Source: JBCDBW01 sp039182965 (GTDB taxonomy: Bacteria > Verrucomicrobiota > Verrucomicrobiia > Verrucomicrobiales > DEV007). From it: a stretch of 64,000 nt of DNA. A program made the translations under genes and the position numbers. The stretch spans positions 1-64,000 of the forward strand of contig JBCDBW010000002.1 of assembly GCA_039182965.1 (NCBI GenBank). The letters are read 5' to 3'. Below are positions 35,880 through 44,579 of this stretch, one piece after another. Under the pieces are notes generated by a model. That model saw only the letters and a list, made by a program, of their open reading frames with translations, ran no database searches and had not been told where the DNA came from. Positions within the stretch are counted from its first letter, which is position 1. Each line of letters begins with the position of its first letter.

Positions 35880-37502
35880 ATGAAGCGTCGGCGATTCATT
35901 GGAGTTGTTCCTTTGGTTGGAATTGGTTCGCTTGCTTCTTATGCCGGAATCGCTGCAGAGGGGGCCAAGGCGCCGTTTCGGGTGATTTACAGCAATGACA
36001 CGACCCATATTCTGTCGTGTCGAAGTCCAGGGCCGGAGCGGGACCGACCTTTCACGGATGAAGATCTTCGAAAGTCGATTCTCGAAGCGGAAGGTGTGGA
36101 CGCTCATTTTTTGCAGCCCGGGCTTGGCTGGATTCCATGGTGGCGTTCGAGTATTTATTCTGCGGAGGATCATCATGCTTGGTTACGTGATAAGCATGGC
36201 GTGAAGGGTGTGACTAGGATTGGCGAGTATTTGCTAGGGGGTGGCGACATGCTTAAGACATTGGTGGCCACCTGCCGGGAGATTGGCGTGGCACCTTTCT
36301 TGAGTTTTCGCTTGAACGATGGACATCACACGCGGGATTTGGCTGACGCCTTGGCGCGGGGCAGGCCGACCACAAAGATGGCGCGTCATTACTGGGACAA
36401 TTACAAAGCCTTTCGGATCGGTCCGAATATGGCGAGCTGGGACGAGTGTGTATTTGACTGGGGGATACCCGAGGTTCGTGAATACAAATTTGCCCTTCTT
36501 GAGGAGGCTTGTGCGAATTACGATCTCGCCGGTCTCGAGCTGGATTTCCTTCGGCATTGGAGTCGATTTGGGGTGTCTGTGCCGCTTGAGGAGCGTCGGG
36601 AAATTACGAACGGGTTCGTGGCGCGCGTGCGGGAGATGCTTGATCGGACCGGTCGTGAGAGGGGGCTTCCTCAGCGCTGGCTGAGTGTTCGTGTTCCGGC
36701 CAATTCGACTATTCGACCTGAGCAGGGAGTGGATTTACGGGAAATGACTCAAGCCGGAGTGGATATGGTTAATTTGTCTTACAGTTACTTCACGTGGCAA
36801 GACGGGAATCCCGGTCAGGCTCGGGAAGAAATTGGCGACGAGGGTTCGATCTACGTGGAAATGACGCATACCACGATGACGGGCAAGGCCACAGCGGGGA
36901 GTGGAACGCAGCCGTTTCTGAGGACCACCGACGAGCAGTTTTACACGACGGCCCGTCTTGCATACGAACAGGGAGCGGACGGGGTGAGTCTGTTTAATTT
37001 CCCCTATTACCGCTATCATGTGACGGAATCGATCGGTCCGTTTCATGAACCTCCGTTTCATGTTCTGCCTCGGTTAAAGCGGCGGCGATACCTGGATCGG
37101 CAGCCCCAATGGGTTTTCGCGAGTGCAGGAAGGAATGATTCGATATTGGGTGACAAGCCGCTCCCAACCATTCTGAAGCGCGGGGCCTCCCAGCTTTTTT
37201 CGCTTCGTATGATACCCGAGAAGAATCGTCCGGCGGATGGCTTATTGCGCCTGCGGTCAGACGAAGCTATCGATGATCGCGAGATTGAAGTGCGGTTTAA
37301 CGGCGAGGTTTTGAAGTCTGTGGCGGCGGAAATACATCCGCGCAGTGACTCATACGCGGGGACGTGGTTGGGGAAGCCTTCGCAGTTTGCCTGTTTTGTT
37401 CTGCCGAAGTCTGTGTCTTTGGAGTCCATCAACGAAGTTGAAGTTCTCGTTAGCGGGGGGATTAGAGTGCGCTTAGTTTATTTTGATCTCATCCTGGGCT
37501 GA
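35880..37502 (+). CDS. Tat-type exported putative glycosidase
   Basis: The start at 35880 gives MKRRRFIGVVPLVGIGSLASYAG, a Tat-like signal; longer upstream reading overlaps the double sulfatase and is rejected. The product has about 540 residues. PFRVIYSNDTTHILSC and LRKSILEAEGVDAHFLQPGLGWIPWW start the fold. GVAPFLSFRLNDGHH, AGLELDFLRHWSRF (a strand with acidic residues, possible catalytic site) and VDMVNLSYSYFTW look like barrel strands. The C-terminal part (LRLRSDEAIDDREIEVRFNGEVLKSV) is a beta domain. This resembles uncharacterised glycosidase-like proteins common in Verrucomicrobiota. It is the last gene of the plus-strand glycan block, 31 bases after the double sulfatase. Confidence 0.6.
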   Translation: MKRRRFIGVVPLVGIGSLASYAGIAAEGAKAPFRVIYSNDTTHILSCRSPGPERDRPFTDEDLRKSILEAEGVDAHFLQPGLGWIPWWRSSIYSAEDHHAWLRDKHGVKGVTRIGEYLLGGGDMLKTLVATCREIGVAPFLSFRLNDGHHTRDLADALARGRPTTKMARHYWDNYKAFRIGPNMASWDECVFDWGIPEVREYKFALLEEACANYDLAGLELDFLRHWSRFGVSVPLEERREITNGFVARVREMLDRTGRERGLPQRWLSVRVPANSTIRPEQGVDLREMTQAGVDMVNLSYSYFTWQDGNPGQAREEIGDEGSIYVEMTHTTMTGKATAGSGTQPFLRTTDEQFYTTARLAYEQGADGVSLFNFPYYRYHVTESIGPFHEPPFHVLPRLKRRRYLDRQPQWVFASAGRNDSILGDKPLPTILKRGASQLFSLRMIPEKNRPADGLLRLRSDEAIDDREIEVRFNGEVLKSVAAEIHPRSDSYAGTWLGKPSQFACFVLPKSVSLESINEVEVLVSGGIRVRLVYFDLILG

Positions 37503-37558
37503 GAAGCGGAAATGGGCAGAGATGACGCGTGGATGAAGGTGGGATCCGGGGAATGGGC

Positions 37559-40135
37559 TCACCGATCGGTTTTTGCGGCTATTGGTTGAAGGTTGGCAGA
37601 GACTCTTTTCAGGAAGTGTTCGTGGTGGCGGGTGCGGTAGTCGACGAGATGGTAGGTGGCGATTTTGATCATGTCCTGGAGGAACATGAAAATCAGATTA
37701 TAGCCCCAAATGAACGCTGCCCATGCCCACGGGAGCGGCGTCATAAAGATGCCGAAGCAAGCGATCAGCAGAGCGATTCCCTGAGTGCCGAGGAGTGCGG
37801 AAACGAGAATGGGAGAGGGGGCTGGTTTGGAGAAGAGTGAGTGCTCGGAGCGGGTTACGAAGAGGAGGAGGTGACCGCTGATTACCAGTTGAAGGAAGAT
37901 AGCTGTTTGAAGTTGTGTCTCATCGAGAGAGGGGAGCCAAGGGATCGTTTCTTGGAGGTTGGTCCGTCCAAGGATGAAGAGGCCGAAAGTCTGGACGACG
38001 GCGACGAGTCCGAGGATGGAAGAAATTGTTAGGACTCGATGCATTTGCCATCGCGCGGGTTTCTTCTGGACTCGGGTATGGTCATACGCAATTGTCATGA
38101 TGGGGATATCATCGAGGAGAGCGAGGAGGATAATCATGACCGCGGTGAGGGGACGAAAGCTAAAAGCCAGCATTGAGAGCACGACGAAGAACATGATATC
38201 GATTGTCATCGCGATGCGATAGATCGTGTAGCTCATCATGCGTAGGAAGATTTGGCGTGCTTCTTCGATGGCCTGTATAATTACGGAGAGTCCGGGTGCG
38301 GTGAGGATGAGAGCGGCTGCGGCGCGCGCGGCATCGGTGGCTCCAGACACGGCGACGCCGCAGTCGGCTTGTTTGAGGGCGGGAGCGTCGTTGACGCCAT
38401 CGCCGGTCATCGCTACGAGGTGTCCCCGATTTTGCAGGGCTTTCACGATGGCGAATTTGTGTTCTGGAAAGACGCGACCAAATCCGTCTGATGTTTCGAC
38501 ACGTTCTTCGACATCTGGGGGAAGGTTAGAGACATCTACGTCCTTGGAGAAGACATCGGCTGCGGCGACGAGGTGTGCGCCCATGCCGAGTTTTTTGGCG
38601 ATTTGATCCCCGATGGCCACGTCGTCGCCGGTAATCATTTTGACGCCGACTCCATTGGCTTTCGCCTGAGCGATGGTCTCTTTGGAATCGTCGCGGGGAG
38701 GATCGAACATCGGCAGGATGCCAAGGAACTGCCATGTTCTGCCGTCGTCTGTGGATTGGGCGACGCCAAGCGAGCGGAATCCACGATTGGCGAGGTCGGA
38801 AACGGTTTCCTCCGCAAACTCCCGAATTTTGCCGTCGATATTGCAAAGCTTGGCGATCACATGCGGGGCGCCTTTGGTGCAACGAATTTCGCCGTCGGGA
38901 CCGGTCAGCGTGGCTTCGGTTCGTTTTGAAACAGGGTCGAAGGGCGTGAATTTGGTTTGGGTGAAGGCGGCGAGGGCGGAGGGATCGTTGAATGCTGCGA
39001 TTACGGCATGATCAATGGCATCGTCCGATTCCTGCTGGGATGCGAGGGCACCGGCGAGGAGGGCTTGATCTGGCTGGATTCCTGGAGGGGTGAGTGGTTT
39101 GTCGAGGGTGAGTTGATTTTTTGTGAGGGTGCCGGTTTTGTCGGAGCAGAGGATATCCACGCCTGCGAGTTCTTCGATTGCTTGAAGGCGGGACACGATC
39201 GCCTTGCGTTTTGAGAGTGCGAGCGCACCTAGGGCCATCGTAACGGAGAGCACGGCGGGCATCGCGACCGGAATGGAAGCGATTACCAGGATGAGGACGA
39301 ATTGGAGAATATCGAGGACATCGGTCCATTGCCATGATGGGGCGAGGACGAGATCTCGGTAGAGTTCGACCGTAATAAGGATCAAGCTTAGGGCGAGTGA
39401 GAGGAAGATGAGAAAATTTCCGATGCTCATGACTGCCTGTTGAAAGTGCGAGACGGCACCGGCCTTTGCGACGAGGTTGGCGGTCCGACCGAAGAATGTG
39501 TTTGGGCCGGTTGAGACGACGACGGCGGTCATGACTCCTTGTTTCGCGATACTGCCTGAGTAGGCGGCGTCGCCGGACTTTTTATTTACAGGCAGCGACT
39601 CACCTGTGAGTGCGGCTTGGTCGATGCTGAGATAAGCGCCCTCGACGAGTTTGCAGTCGGCTGGGACGACGTCGCCGAGTTTGATTGTAATTAGGTCGCC
39701 GGGGACGAGTTCGGCGGCGGGAATTGAAGTCCAGGATTGATCGCGCCTGGCGCGCGCTTTCAGGGCGAGCCCACTTTTCAGGGCATCAAGCGCATTGGAT
39801 GCCTTGCGCTCTTCCCAGTATCCGATGGCGGCATTGAAGATCAGCATGAAGAGAATGATGGAGAAATCGGTCCAATGCTGAACGAGGAGGGAAAGGAGAG
39901 CGGCGATTTCGATCATCCAAGGGATGGGTCCCCAGAAGTAGCCGAGCAACTGTTTAAGGAGATTGTTTTTTTCGGTGGCTAGCTCATTGGGGCCGAATGA
40001 TTCGAGGCGATCGTTGGCCTCGCTTGAAGAGAGGCCGTCTGCGGATGTATTGAGCTTTGCGAGCACCTGGGTAAGATCGGCCGATTCGGCCTCCTCGATG
40101 GACATGCTATGCGGGTTGACAGAGGCAGTTGACAT
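37559..40135 (-). CDS. Plasma-membrane H+-type P-type ATPase (type IIIA)
   Basis: The 858-residue product has all P-type landmarks: N-terminal cytosolic segment, membrane pair IPWMIEIAALLSLLV, the A-domain ALTGESLPV, IPVAMPAVLSVTMALGA in the transport helix, and the phosphorylation site ILCSDKTGTLTKNQL. MITGDDVAIG and GDGVNDAPALKQADCGVAV are the hinge motifs. The sequence follows the fungal/plant proton-pumping group rather than Ca2+ or heavy-metal pumps. It uses ATP to expel protons from the cytosol. The C-terminal helices end with HLVDYRTRHHEHFLKRV, without the long autoinhibitory tail of plants. It is divergent from the Fur-family gene; joint regulation is possible but not shown. Confidence 0.9.
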   Translation of the reverse strand: MSTASVNPHSMSIEEAESADLTQVLAKLNTSADGLSSSEANDRLESFGPNELATEKNNLLKQLLGYFWGPIPWMIEIAALLSLLVQHWTDFSIILFMLIFNAAIGYWEERKASNALDALKSGLALKARARRDQSWTSIPAAELVPGDLITIKLGDVVPADCKLVEGAYLSIDQAALTGESLPVNKKSGDAAYSGSIAKQGVMTAVVVSTGPNTFFGRTANLVAKAGAVSHFQQAVMSIGNFLIFLSLALSLILITVELYRDLVLAPSWQWTDVLDILQFVLILVIASIPVAMPAVLSVTMALGALALSKRKAIVSRLQAIEELAGVDILCSDKTGTLTKNQLTLDKPLTPPGIQPDQALLAGALASQQESDDAIDHAVIAAFNDPSALAAFTQTKFTPFDPVSKRTEATLTGPDGEIRCTKGAPHVIAKLCNIDGKIREFAEETVSDLANRGFRSLGVAQSTDDGRTWQFLGILPMFDPPRDDSKETIAQAKANGVGVKMITGDDVAIGDQIAKKLGMGAHLVAAADVFSKDVDVSNLPPDVEERVETSDGFGRVFPEHKFAIVKALQNRGHLVAMTGDGVNDAPALKQADCGVAVSGATDAARAAAALILTAPGLSVIIQAIEEARQIFLRMMSYTIYRIAMTIDIMFFVVLSMLAFSFRPLTAVMIILLALLDDIPIMTIAYDHTRVQKKPARWQMHRVLTISSILGLVAVVQTFGLFILGRTNLQETIPWLPSLDETQLQTAIFLQLVISGHLLLFVTRSEHSLFSKPAPSPILVSALLGTQGIALLIACFGIFMTPLPWAWAAFIWGYNLIFMFLQDMIKIATYHLVDYRTRHHEHFLKRVSANLQPIAAKTDR

Positions 40136-40423
40136 TGTCTGAGGTGGGAAAGGCGCGGTTCGGGTTGCTGGGCCGGATCGATAGCAGAAGAGATGGCTCT
40201 CGCGTGTCCTTTTCCCGCACGGGTGAAAGTTGGTGAGATTGAATTGATCGGCCCGGGCGATGGGCCACTAGGTGATACCAAAGCTTGGTAGGCGTGGCGT
40301 CAAGCTTGCGTGGGGTCGAGGCTCTATCTCCCAGGGGTGAGAGGCAGGGTTATGGGTGCGGGATCATTTTATTTACAATTTCAATTACTTGACTCAGTCT
40401 AGAAGTAGATTCATTTTGCCACC
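40136..40423. promoter_or_regulatory. Divergent spacer between P-type ATPase and Fur-family gene
   Basis: About 290 bases. The 60 or so bases before the Fur-family ATG are markedly AT-rich and include TTTACAATTTCAATTACTTGACT, a plausible place for a promoter and a Fur/PerR operator. TTGACT at about 40388 could be a -35 element, but no good -10 follows at 17 bases. No perfect palindrome was found. Confidence 0.3.
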
Positions 40424-40873
40424 ATGAAGGACCCGGCGAAGCATCTGCGCGAGCATGGCGTAGCCGTTACGGCACAGCGAATTGCAGTCTTGCGTGCGGT
40501 AGGGCGCAGCCCTCATGGGACTGCGGATTCCGTTGCTGCAGAGGTGCGAAGGGAAATTGGGACGATATCTCGCCAAGCTGTTTACAATGTGCTCGCGGTT
40601 CTGTCGGAGAAGGGACTGATTCGGCGGATACAGCCTGCGGGGTCACCGGCTCGATTTGAAGATCGTGTTGGCGACAATCATCATCATCTCATTTGTCGAG
40701 TCTGTGGTAAGATGGTAGACGTTGATTCTGCTGTAGGAGATGCGCCGCGTCTGACAGCAGCGAACGATTCGGGCTTTGAGATTGACGAGGCGGAGGTGAT
40801 TTACTGGGGAACTTGTCCGTCCTGTTTTGATGCGCCTTCGAAGCCTGCGAGCAAAGATCGCGACAATGCGTGA
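40424..40873 (+). CDS. Fur-family (PerR-like) transcriptional regulator
   Basis: The 149-residue product has a winged-helix domain (AVTAQRIAVLRAVGRSPHGTAD; ISRQAVYNVLAVLSEKGLIRRI) followed by the metal/dimer domain. DNHHHLICRVCGKMVDV carries His ligands and one CxxC, and YWGTCPSCFD the second CxxC, together forming the structural zinc site. The DNHHHLIC motif and the katG gene 60 bases downstream on the same strand favour a peroxide-sensing PerR role over iron-responsive Fur, though this cannot be settled by sequence. Co-transcription with katG fits a self-regulated peroxide-defence unit. Confidence 0.88.
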   Translation: MKDPAKHLREHGVAVTAQRIAVLRAVGRSPHGTADSVAAEVRREIGTISRQAVYNVLAVLSEKGLIRRIQPAGSPARFEDRVGDNHHHLICRVCGKMVDVDSAVGDAPRLTAANDSGFEIDEAEVIYWGTCPSCFDAPSKPASKDRDNA

Positions 40874-40933
40874 GCAAAATTTTTAGTCGATAAAGCAAAA
40901 AACCAGAAACAGCCAACTAGAAGGAAGACCCCA

Positions 40934-43171
40934 ATGTCACAGAATGGAAATGGAGATGTCAGCAAATGTCCCGTCATGCACGGATCTCACGGGCAAGGTG
41001 CTCTTGGAGGCGCCGGCACAACGAACGAGGATTGGTGGCCGAATCGGCTCAAAGTGGAGCTATTGAGTCAGCACTCGGCGAAAGTCGACCCGATGGGTGA
41101 GGAGTTCGACTATGCCGAAGAATTTGAAAGTCTTGACTATGATGGGTTGAAGAAGGATCTCGCAGACTTGATGACGGAATCGCAGGAGTGGTGGCCGGCC
41201 GATTATGGGCATTACGGCGGTCTTTTCATTCGGATGGCGTGGCATAGTGCGGGGACCTATCGGATTCAGGATGGGCGCGGCGGTGGTGGCCGAGGGCAGC
41301 AACGCTTCGCTCCGCTGAACAGCTGGCCGGACAATGGGAACCTTGACAAGGCACGTCGTTTGCTCTGGCCCATCAAGCAGAAGTATGGGCGCAAGCTATC
41401 TTGGGGAGACCTTATGATTCTTGCCGGCAACGTTGCGCTCGAGACCATGGGGTTCAAGACCTTTGGCTTCGGTGGCGGCCGGGAGGATGTATGGGAGCCC
41501 GATCAGGACGTTTATTGGGGGAAGGAGACGACCTGGTTGGCCGGTGACAAGCGCTATGATGAAGAGGCCAAGGGGGAAGCACGGAGCACGAGTTTGGAGG
41601 ATCCTCTTGGGGCGGTGCAGATGGGACTCATTTACGTGAACCCTGAAGGTCCGGAGGGCAATCCCGATCCGGCTCTTGCGGCGCACGACATTCGCGAGAC
41701 CTTTGGTCGGATGGCGATGAATGATGAGGAGACGGTTGCATTGATTGCGGGTGGTCACACCTTTGGCAAAACCCACGGTGCGGGTCCAGCGGAGGCGGTC
41801 GGCGTGGACGTCGAGGAAGCTCCGCTTGAGGCGCAGGGGATGGGTTGGGCGAACAGCTATGGAACCGGGAAAGCCGGCGACGCCATTACGAGTGGCTTGG
41901 AGGTTGTTTGGACCCAAACGCCGACGCAATGGAGTAATTACTATTTCGAGAACTTATTCAACTACGAGTGGGAACTCGAGAAGAGTCCAGCCGGTGCGAA
42001 TCAATGGGTGGCGAAAGATGCGGAGGCCGTCATTCCTGACCCGTTTGATTCGTCGAAAATGCGCAAGCCGACCATGTTGACCACAGATGTTGCACTGCGT
42101 GTTGATCCTGAATATGAGAAGATCTCCCGTCGTTTCCTCGAGAACCCGGATGAATTTGCAGATGCCTTTGCTCGGGCTTGGTTCAAGCTTACGCACCGGG
42201 ATATGGGACCGCGCGTTCGGTATCTCGGTCCGGAAGTGCCTACCGAGATATTAATTTGGCAGGATCCGATTCCAGCCGTTGATCATGCGCTCGTAGACGC
42301 GGAGGATATTTCGGCTTTGAAGGCCAAGATTCTTGATGCGGGTCTTTCCGTGTCGCAGTTGGTTTCGGCAGCGTGGGCATCCGCCTCGACGTTTCGGGGT
42401 TCGGATAAGCGGGGCGGTGCGAACGGTGCACGGGTTCGTCTGGCTCCGCAGAAGGACTGGGAGGCAAACTCACCCGCGCAGCTGGCGCATGTGCTGGAGG
42501 TTCTCGAGGCGATTCAAGGTGAGTTCAATGAGGCTCAGAGTGATGGCAAGAAGGTATCGCTTGCGGATTTGATCGTGTTGGCTGGTGGTGCCGGGGTTGA
42601 AAAAGCAGCGAAGGCTGCCGGGCACGAGATAGAAGTGCCGTTTACACCCGGGCGTATGGATGCGAGTGCGGAAGAGACGGATGCTGAATCTTTCGCGGCT
42701 CTTGAGCCTTATGCGGATGGGTTCCGCAACTACCTTAAGGGCGCAGCCCCGGTGCCAGCGGAAGCTCTCCTGATCGACAAGGCGCAACTAATGACGTTAA
42801 CAGCTCCGGAGATGACCGTACTTGTCGGAGGACTGCGTGTTCTTGGTGCGAATACCGATGGTTCTCACCATGGGGTGTTCACTGACCGTCCCGAAGTGTT
42901 GACCAATGATTTCTTTGTCAATCTATTAGACATGGGAACGGAATGGAAGCAGGTCTCGCCTTGTGGAAATGCATTCGAAGGCAGTGACGTGGTGTCCGGT
43001 GAATCCAAGTGGAGTGCGACTCGCTTTGATCTCGTTTTTGGTGCTAACTCCATTTTGCGGTCGCTTGCAGAGGTGTACGCATGTGGGGACTCGGAGGAAA
43101 AGTTTGTGCAAGACTTTGTCGGAGCGTGGGTAAAGGTGATGGAGTTGGATCGGTTTGACTTACACGAATGA
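40934..43171 (+). CDS. katG: Catalase-peroxidase KatG
   Basis: The 745-residue product detoxifies hydrogen peroxide. The distal site is RMAWHSAGTYR (Trp103, His104). The covalent Met-Tyr-Trp adduct residues are all present: Trp103, Tyr234 in IYVNPEGPEG and Met260 in RMAMNDEET. The proximal haem ligand is His275 in AGGHTFGKTHGAG. The second, haemless C-terminal domain is complete (FRGSDKRGGANGARVRLAPQ and the end at YACGDSEEKFVQDFV). A good ribosome site (GAAGGAAGA) precedes the ATG. No signal peptide, so it acts in the cytosol. It follows a Fur-family regulator, probably in one operon. Confidence 0.97.
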   Translation: MSQNGNGDVSKCPVMHGSHGQGALGGAGTTNEDWWPNRLKVELLSQHSAKVDPMGEEFDYAEEFESLDYDGLKKDLADLMTESQEWWPADYGHYGGLFIRMAWHSAGTYRIQDGRGGGGRGQQRFAPLNSWPDNGNLDKARRLLWPIKQKYGRKLSWGDLMILAGNVALETMGFKTFGFGGGREDVWEPDQDVYWGKETTWLAGDKRYDEEAKGEARSTSLEDPLGAVQMGLIYVNPEGPEGNPDPALAAHDIRETFGRMAMNDEETVALIAGGHTFGKTHGAGPAEAVGVDVEEAPLEAQGMGWANSYGTGKAGDAITSGLEVVWTQTPTQWSNYYFENLFNYEWELEKSPAGANQWVAKDAEAVIPDPFDSSKMRKPTMLTTDVALRVDPEYEKISRRFLENPDEFADAFARAWFKLTHRDMGPRVRYLGPEVPTEILIWQDPIPAVDHALVDAEDISALKAKILDAGLSVSQLVSAAWASASTFRGSDKRGGANGARVRLAPQKDWEANSPAQLAHVLEVLEAIQGEFNEAQSDGKKVSLADLIVLAGGAGVEKAAKAAGHEIEVPFTPGRMDASAEETDAESFAALEPYADGFRNYLKGAAPVPAEALLIDKAQLMTLTAPEMTVLVGGLRVLGANTDGSHHGVFTDRPEVLTNDFFVNLLDMGTEWKQVSPCGNAFEGSDVVSGESKWSATRFDLVFGANSILRSLAEVYACGDSEEKFVQDFVGAWVKVMELDRFDLHE

Positions 43172-43319
43172 GGTTTGTTGTAGCTGCTGGTTCCAGGGAG
43201 CTCGAGGTTGGACTTGGGTGTGGCCCCACCATGAGGGTCATGGTGAGGCGCGGTTCCCCTTGACTTGTTGTCGATCTTCACCATTGGTTGAGTTGGAGGG
43301 GTTCATGGCAATCTAGGGT

Positions 43320-44405
43320 ATGAGCAGGCTGTTGATTCGTTCAGGTGGCGACTTAGAAAAGTCATTTGTTCCGACTTTCTCGTTGACGTTTCCTGGGTGT
43401 TCGTGTCTTGGCCAAAGAGGGGTGACGACGCTGGTCTTGAGTGTTTTCGTTGCCTCGATGATGGTATGTGCCACCCTCGCGGATGCGGTGGAATTTGAGT
43501 TTGAGATTGAACCGCTTCGGTCGTCAGCGGAGTTGACGGCTGCCGCTCTTCAATCGGATGGCGTGGGGCTGGGTGCACTTGGTTCGAATTTTGTGACTCA
43601 ATCTTTTCCGCTTGATGGTAGTATCACGCTTGACGTATCGGTGCTTGGGAGCCAGGTACTATCGGTTGATTTTGTCACACTTGATCTCGAGTATGTTGCC
43701 ACTCTCGAAAATCCAATTTCCTATTTTTTGACTGCAAATGACGCCACCCCTTTTGAAGGGGCGGTAATTGAGTACCGGATTCCTTTTGATCCTGCCTTAG
43801 CGAGCGGCAGCACGATCATTCCTTTTCAACCAAGACTGACACTGACTAGTGGCGACGCCGGGACTGAGAGTGGAACGCTTGGCGACATCGAGGTTACGAA
43901 CGCGGTGTTTGGCTTTGTGGCAACGGCGCAAACATTCGACAATCCGTTGGTGGATGACGGCTTTCCGGCTGACTTGGGGCCTTATCCCAGCGGTGCATTT
44001 GAAGGGCAGCCAGTGGGTCCCTATGGTTTTTCGGGTTCCGTCTCATTGACAGGGAATTGTCTTCGGTTTTCGGGTGGCACCTTTTTTACTGCGGGTGCCG
44101 GGGGTGATGGCTTGATACGCAGCGCGCAGACGCACCGTGGTTCTTTTGAGGCGATTGCTCTGTTTCGACCGGTCGATGGTGTGGAAATCTTTGAGTTCAG
44201 AACGAGTGGGACGACGGTGACGTTGACGTGGGATTCCGATGTTAGTGCGACCTATCAAGTTCTTGGCGGCGTAGACCTGGTGTGTTTTCCGTATGTGGTA
44301 GCGACAGGCGTTAGCTCGCAGGGCCCTGTTAGCACCATGTCTTTTACGATTCCGACAGAGATGCAGCCGTTAGCTCGGGGTTTTTTTGTGATCGAGGAGG
44401 AGTAA
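43320..44405 (+). CDS. Exported hypothetical protein with beta-rich repeats
   Basis: I do not recognise the family. The product has 361 residues; a hydrophobic stretch VTTLVLSVFVASMMVCATLADA (about 35-56) is a likely signal peptide or anchor after a long N-region, so the true start may be later than the ATG at 43320. The mature part is acidic and beta-like. The C-terminal 60 residues (VTLTWDSDVSATYQVLGGVDLV to ARGFFVIEEE) resemble the terminal beta domain seen in many large secreted verrucomicrobial proteins. It precedes the DUF1552/DUF1592-type pair by 174 bases. It may be surface-exposed; function unknown. Confidence 0.65.
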   Translation: MSRLLIRSGGDLEKSFVPTFSLTFPGCSCLGQRGVTTLVLSVFVASMMVCATLADAVEFEFEIEPLRSSAELTAAALQSDGVGLGALGSNFVTQSFPLDGSITLDVSVLGSQVLSVDFVTLDLEYVATLENPISYFLTANDATPFEGAVIEYRIPFDPALASGSTIIPFQPRLTLTSGDAGTESGTLGDIEVTNAVFGFVATAQTFDNPLVDDGFPADLGPYPSGAFEGQPVGPYGFSGSVSLTGNCLRFSGGTFFTAGAGGDGLIRSAQTHRGSFEAIALFRPVDGVEIFEFRTSGTTVTLTWDSDVSATYQVLGGVDLVCFPYVVATGVSSQGPVSTMSFTIPTEMQPLARGFFVIEEE

Positions 44406-44579
44406 GGGGGCTTTACTTTTCTGGTGAAGGAGGCGGTGAGTGCGACTGTATCGATTCGGGCTCCGGGCAGCGGCGTGCTTTTTATTTTCCCAGGCGGGGG
44501 ATTTACGGTGGTTTGTCCCGAAAGATTGGGATCGACAGGGCGTTAACACTGGAGAGCCGAATTTACCGGGGAACACACC

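Noticed and set aside
40360..40420. Fur/PerR box upstream of the Fur-family gene
   Set aside because: The region is AT-rich with CAATT repeats, but no palindrome reaches the symmetry expected of a Fur or PerR box.
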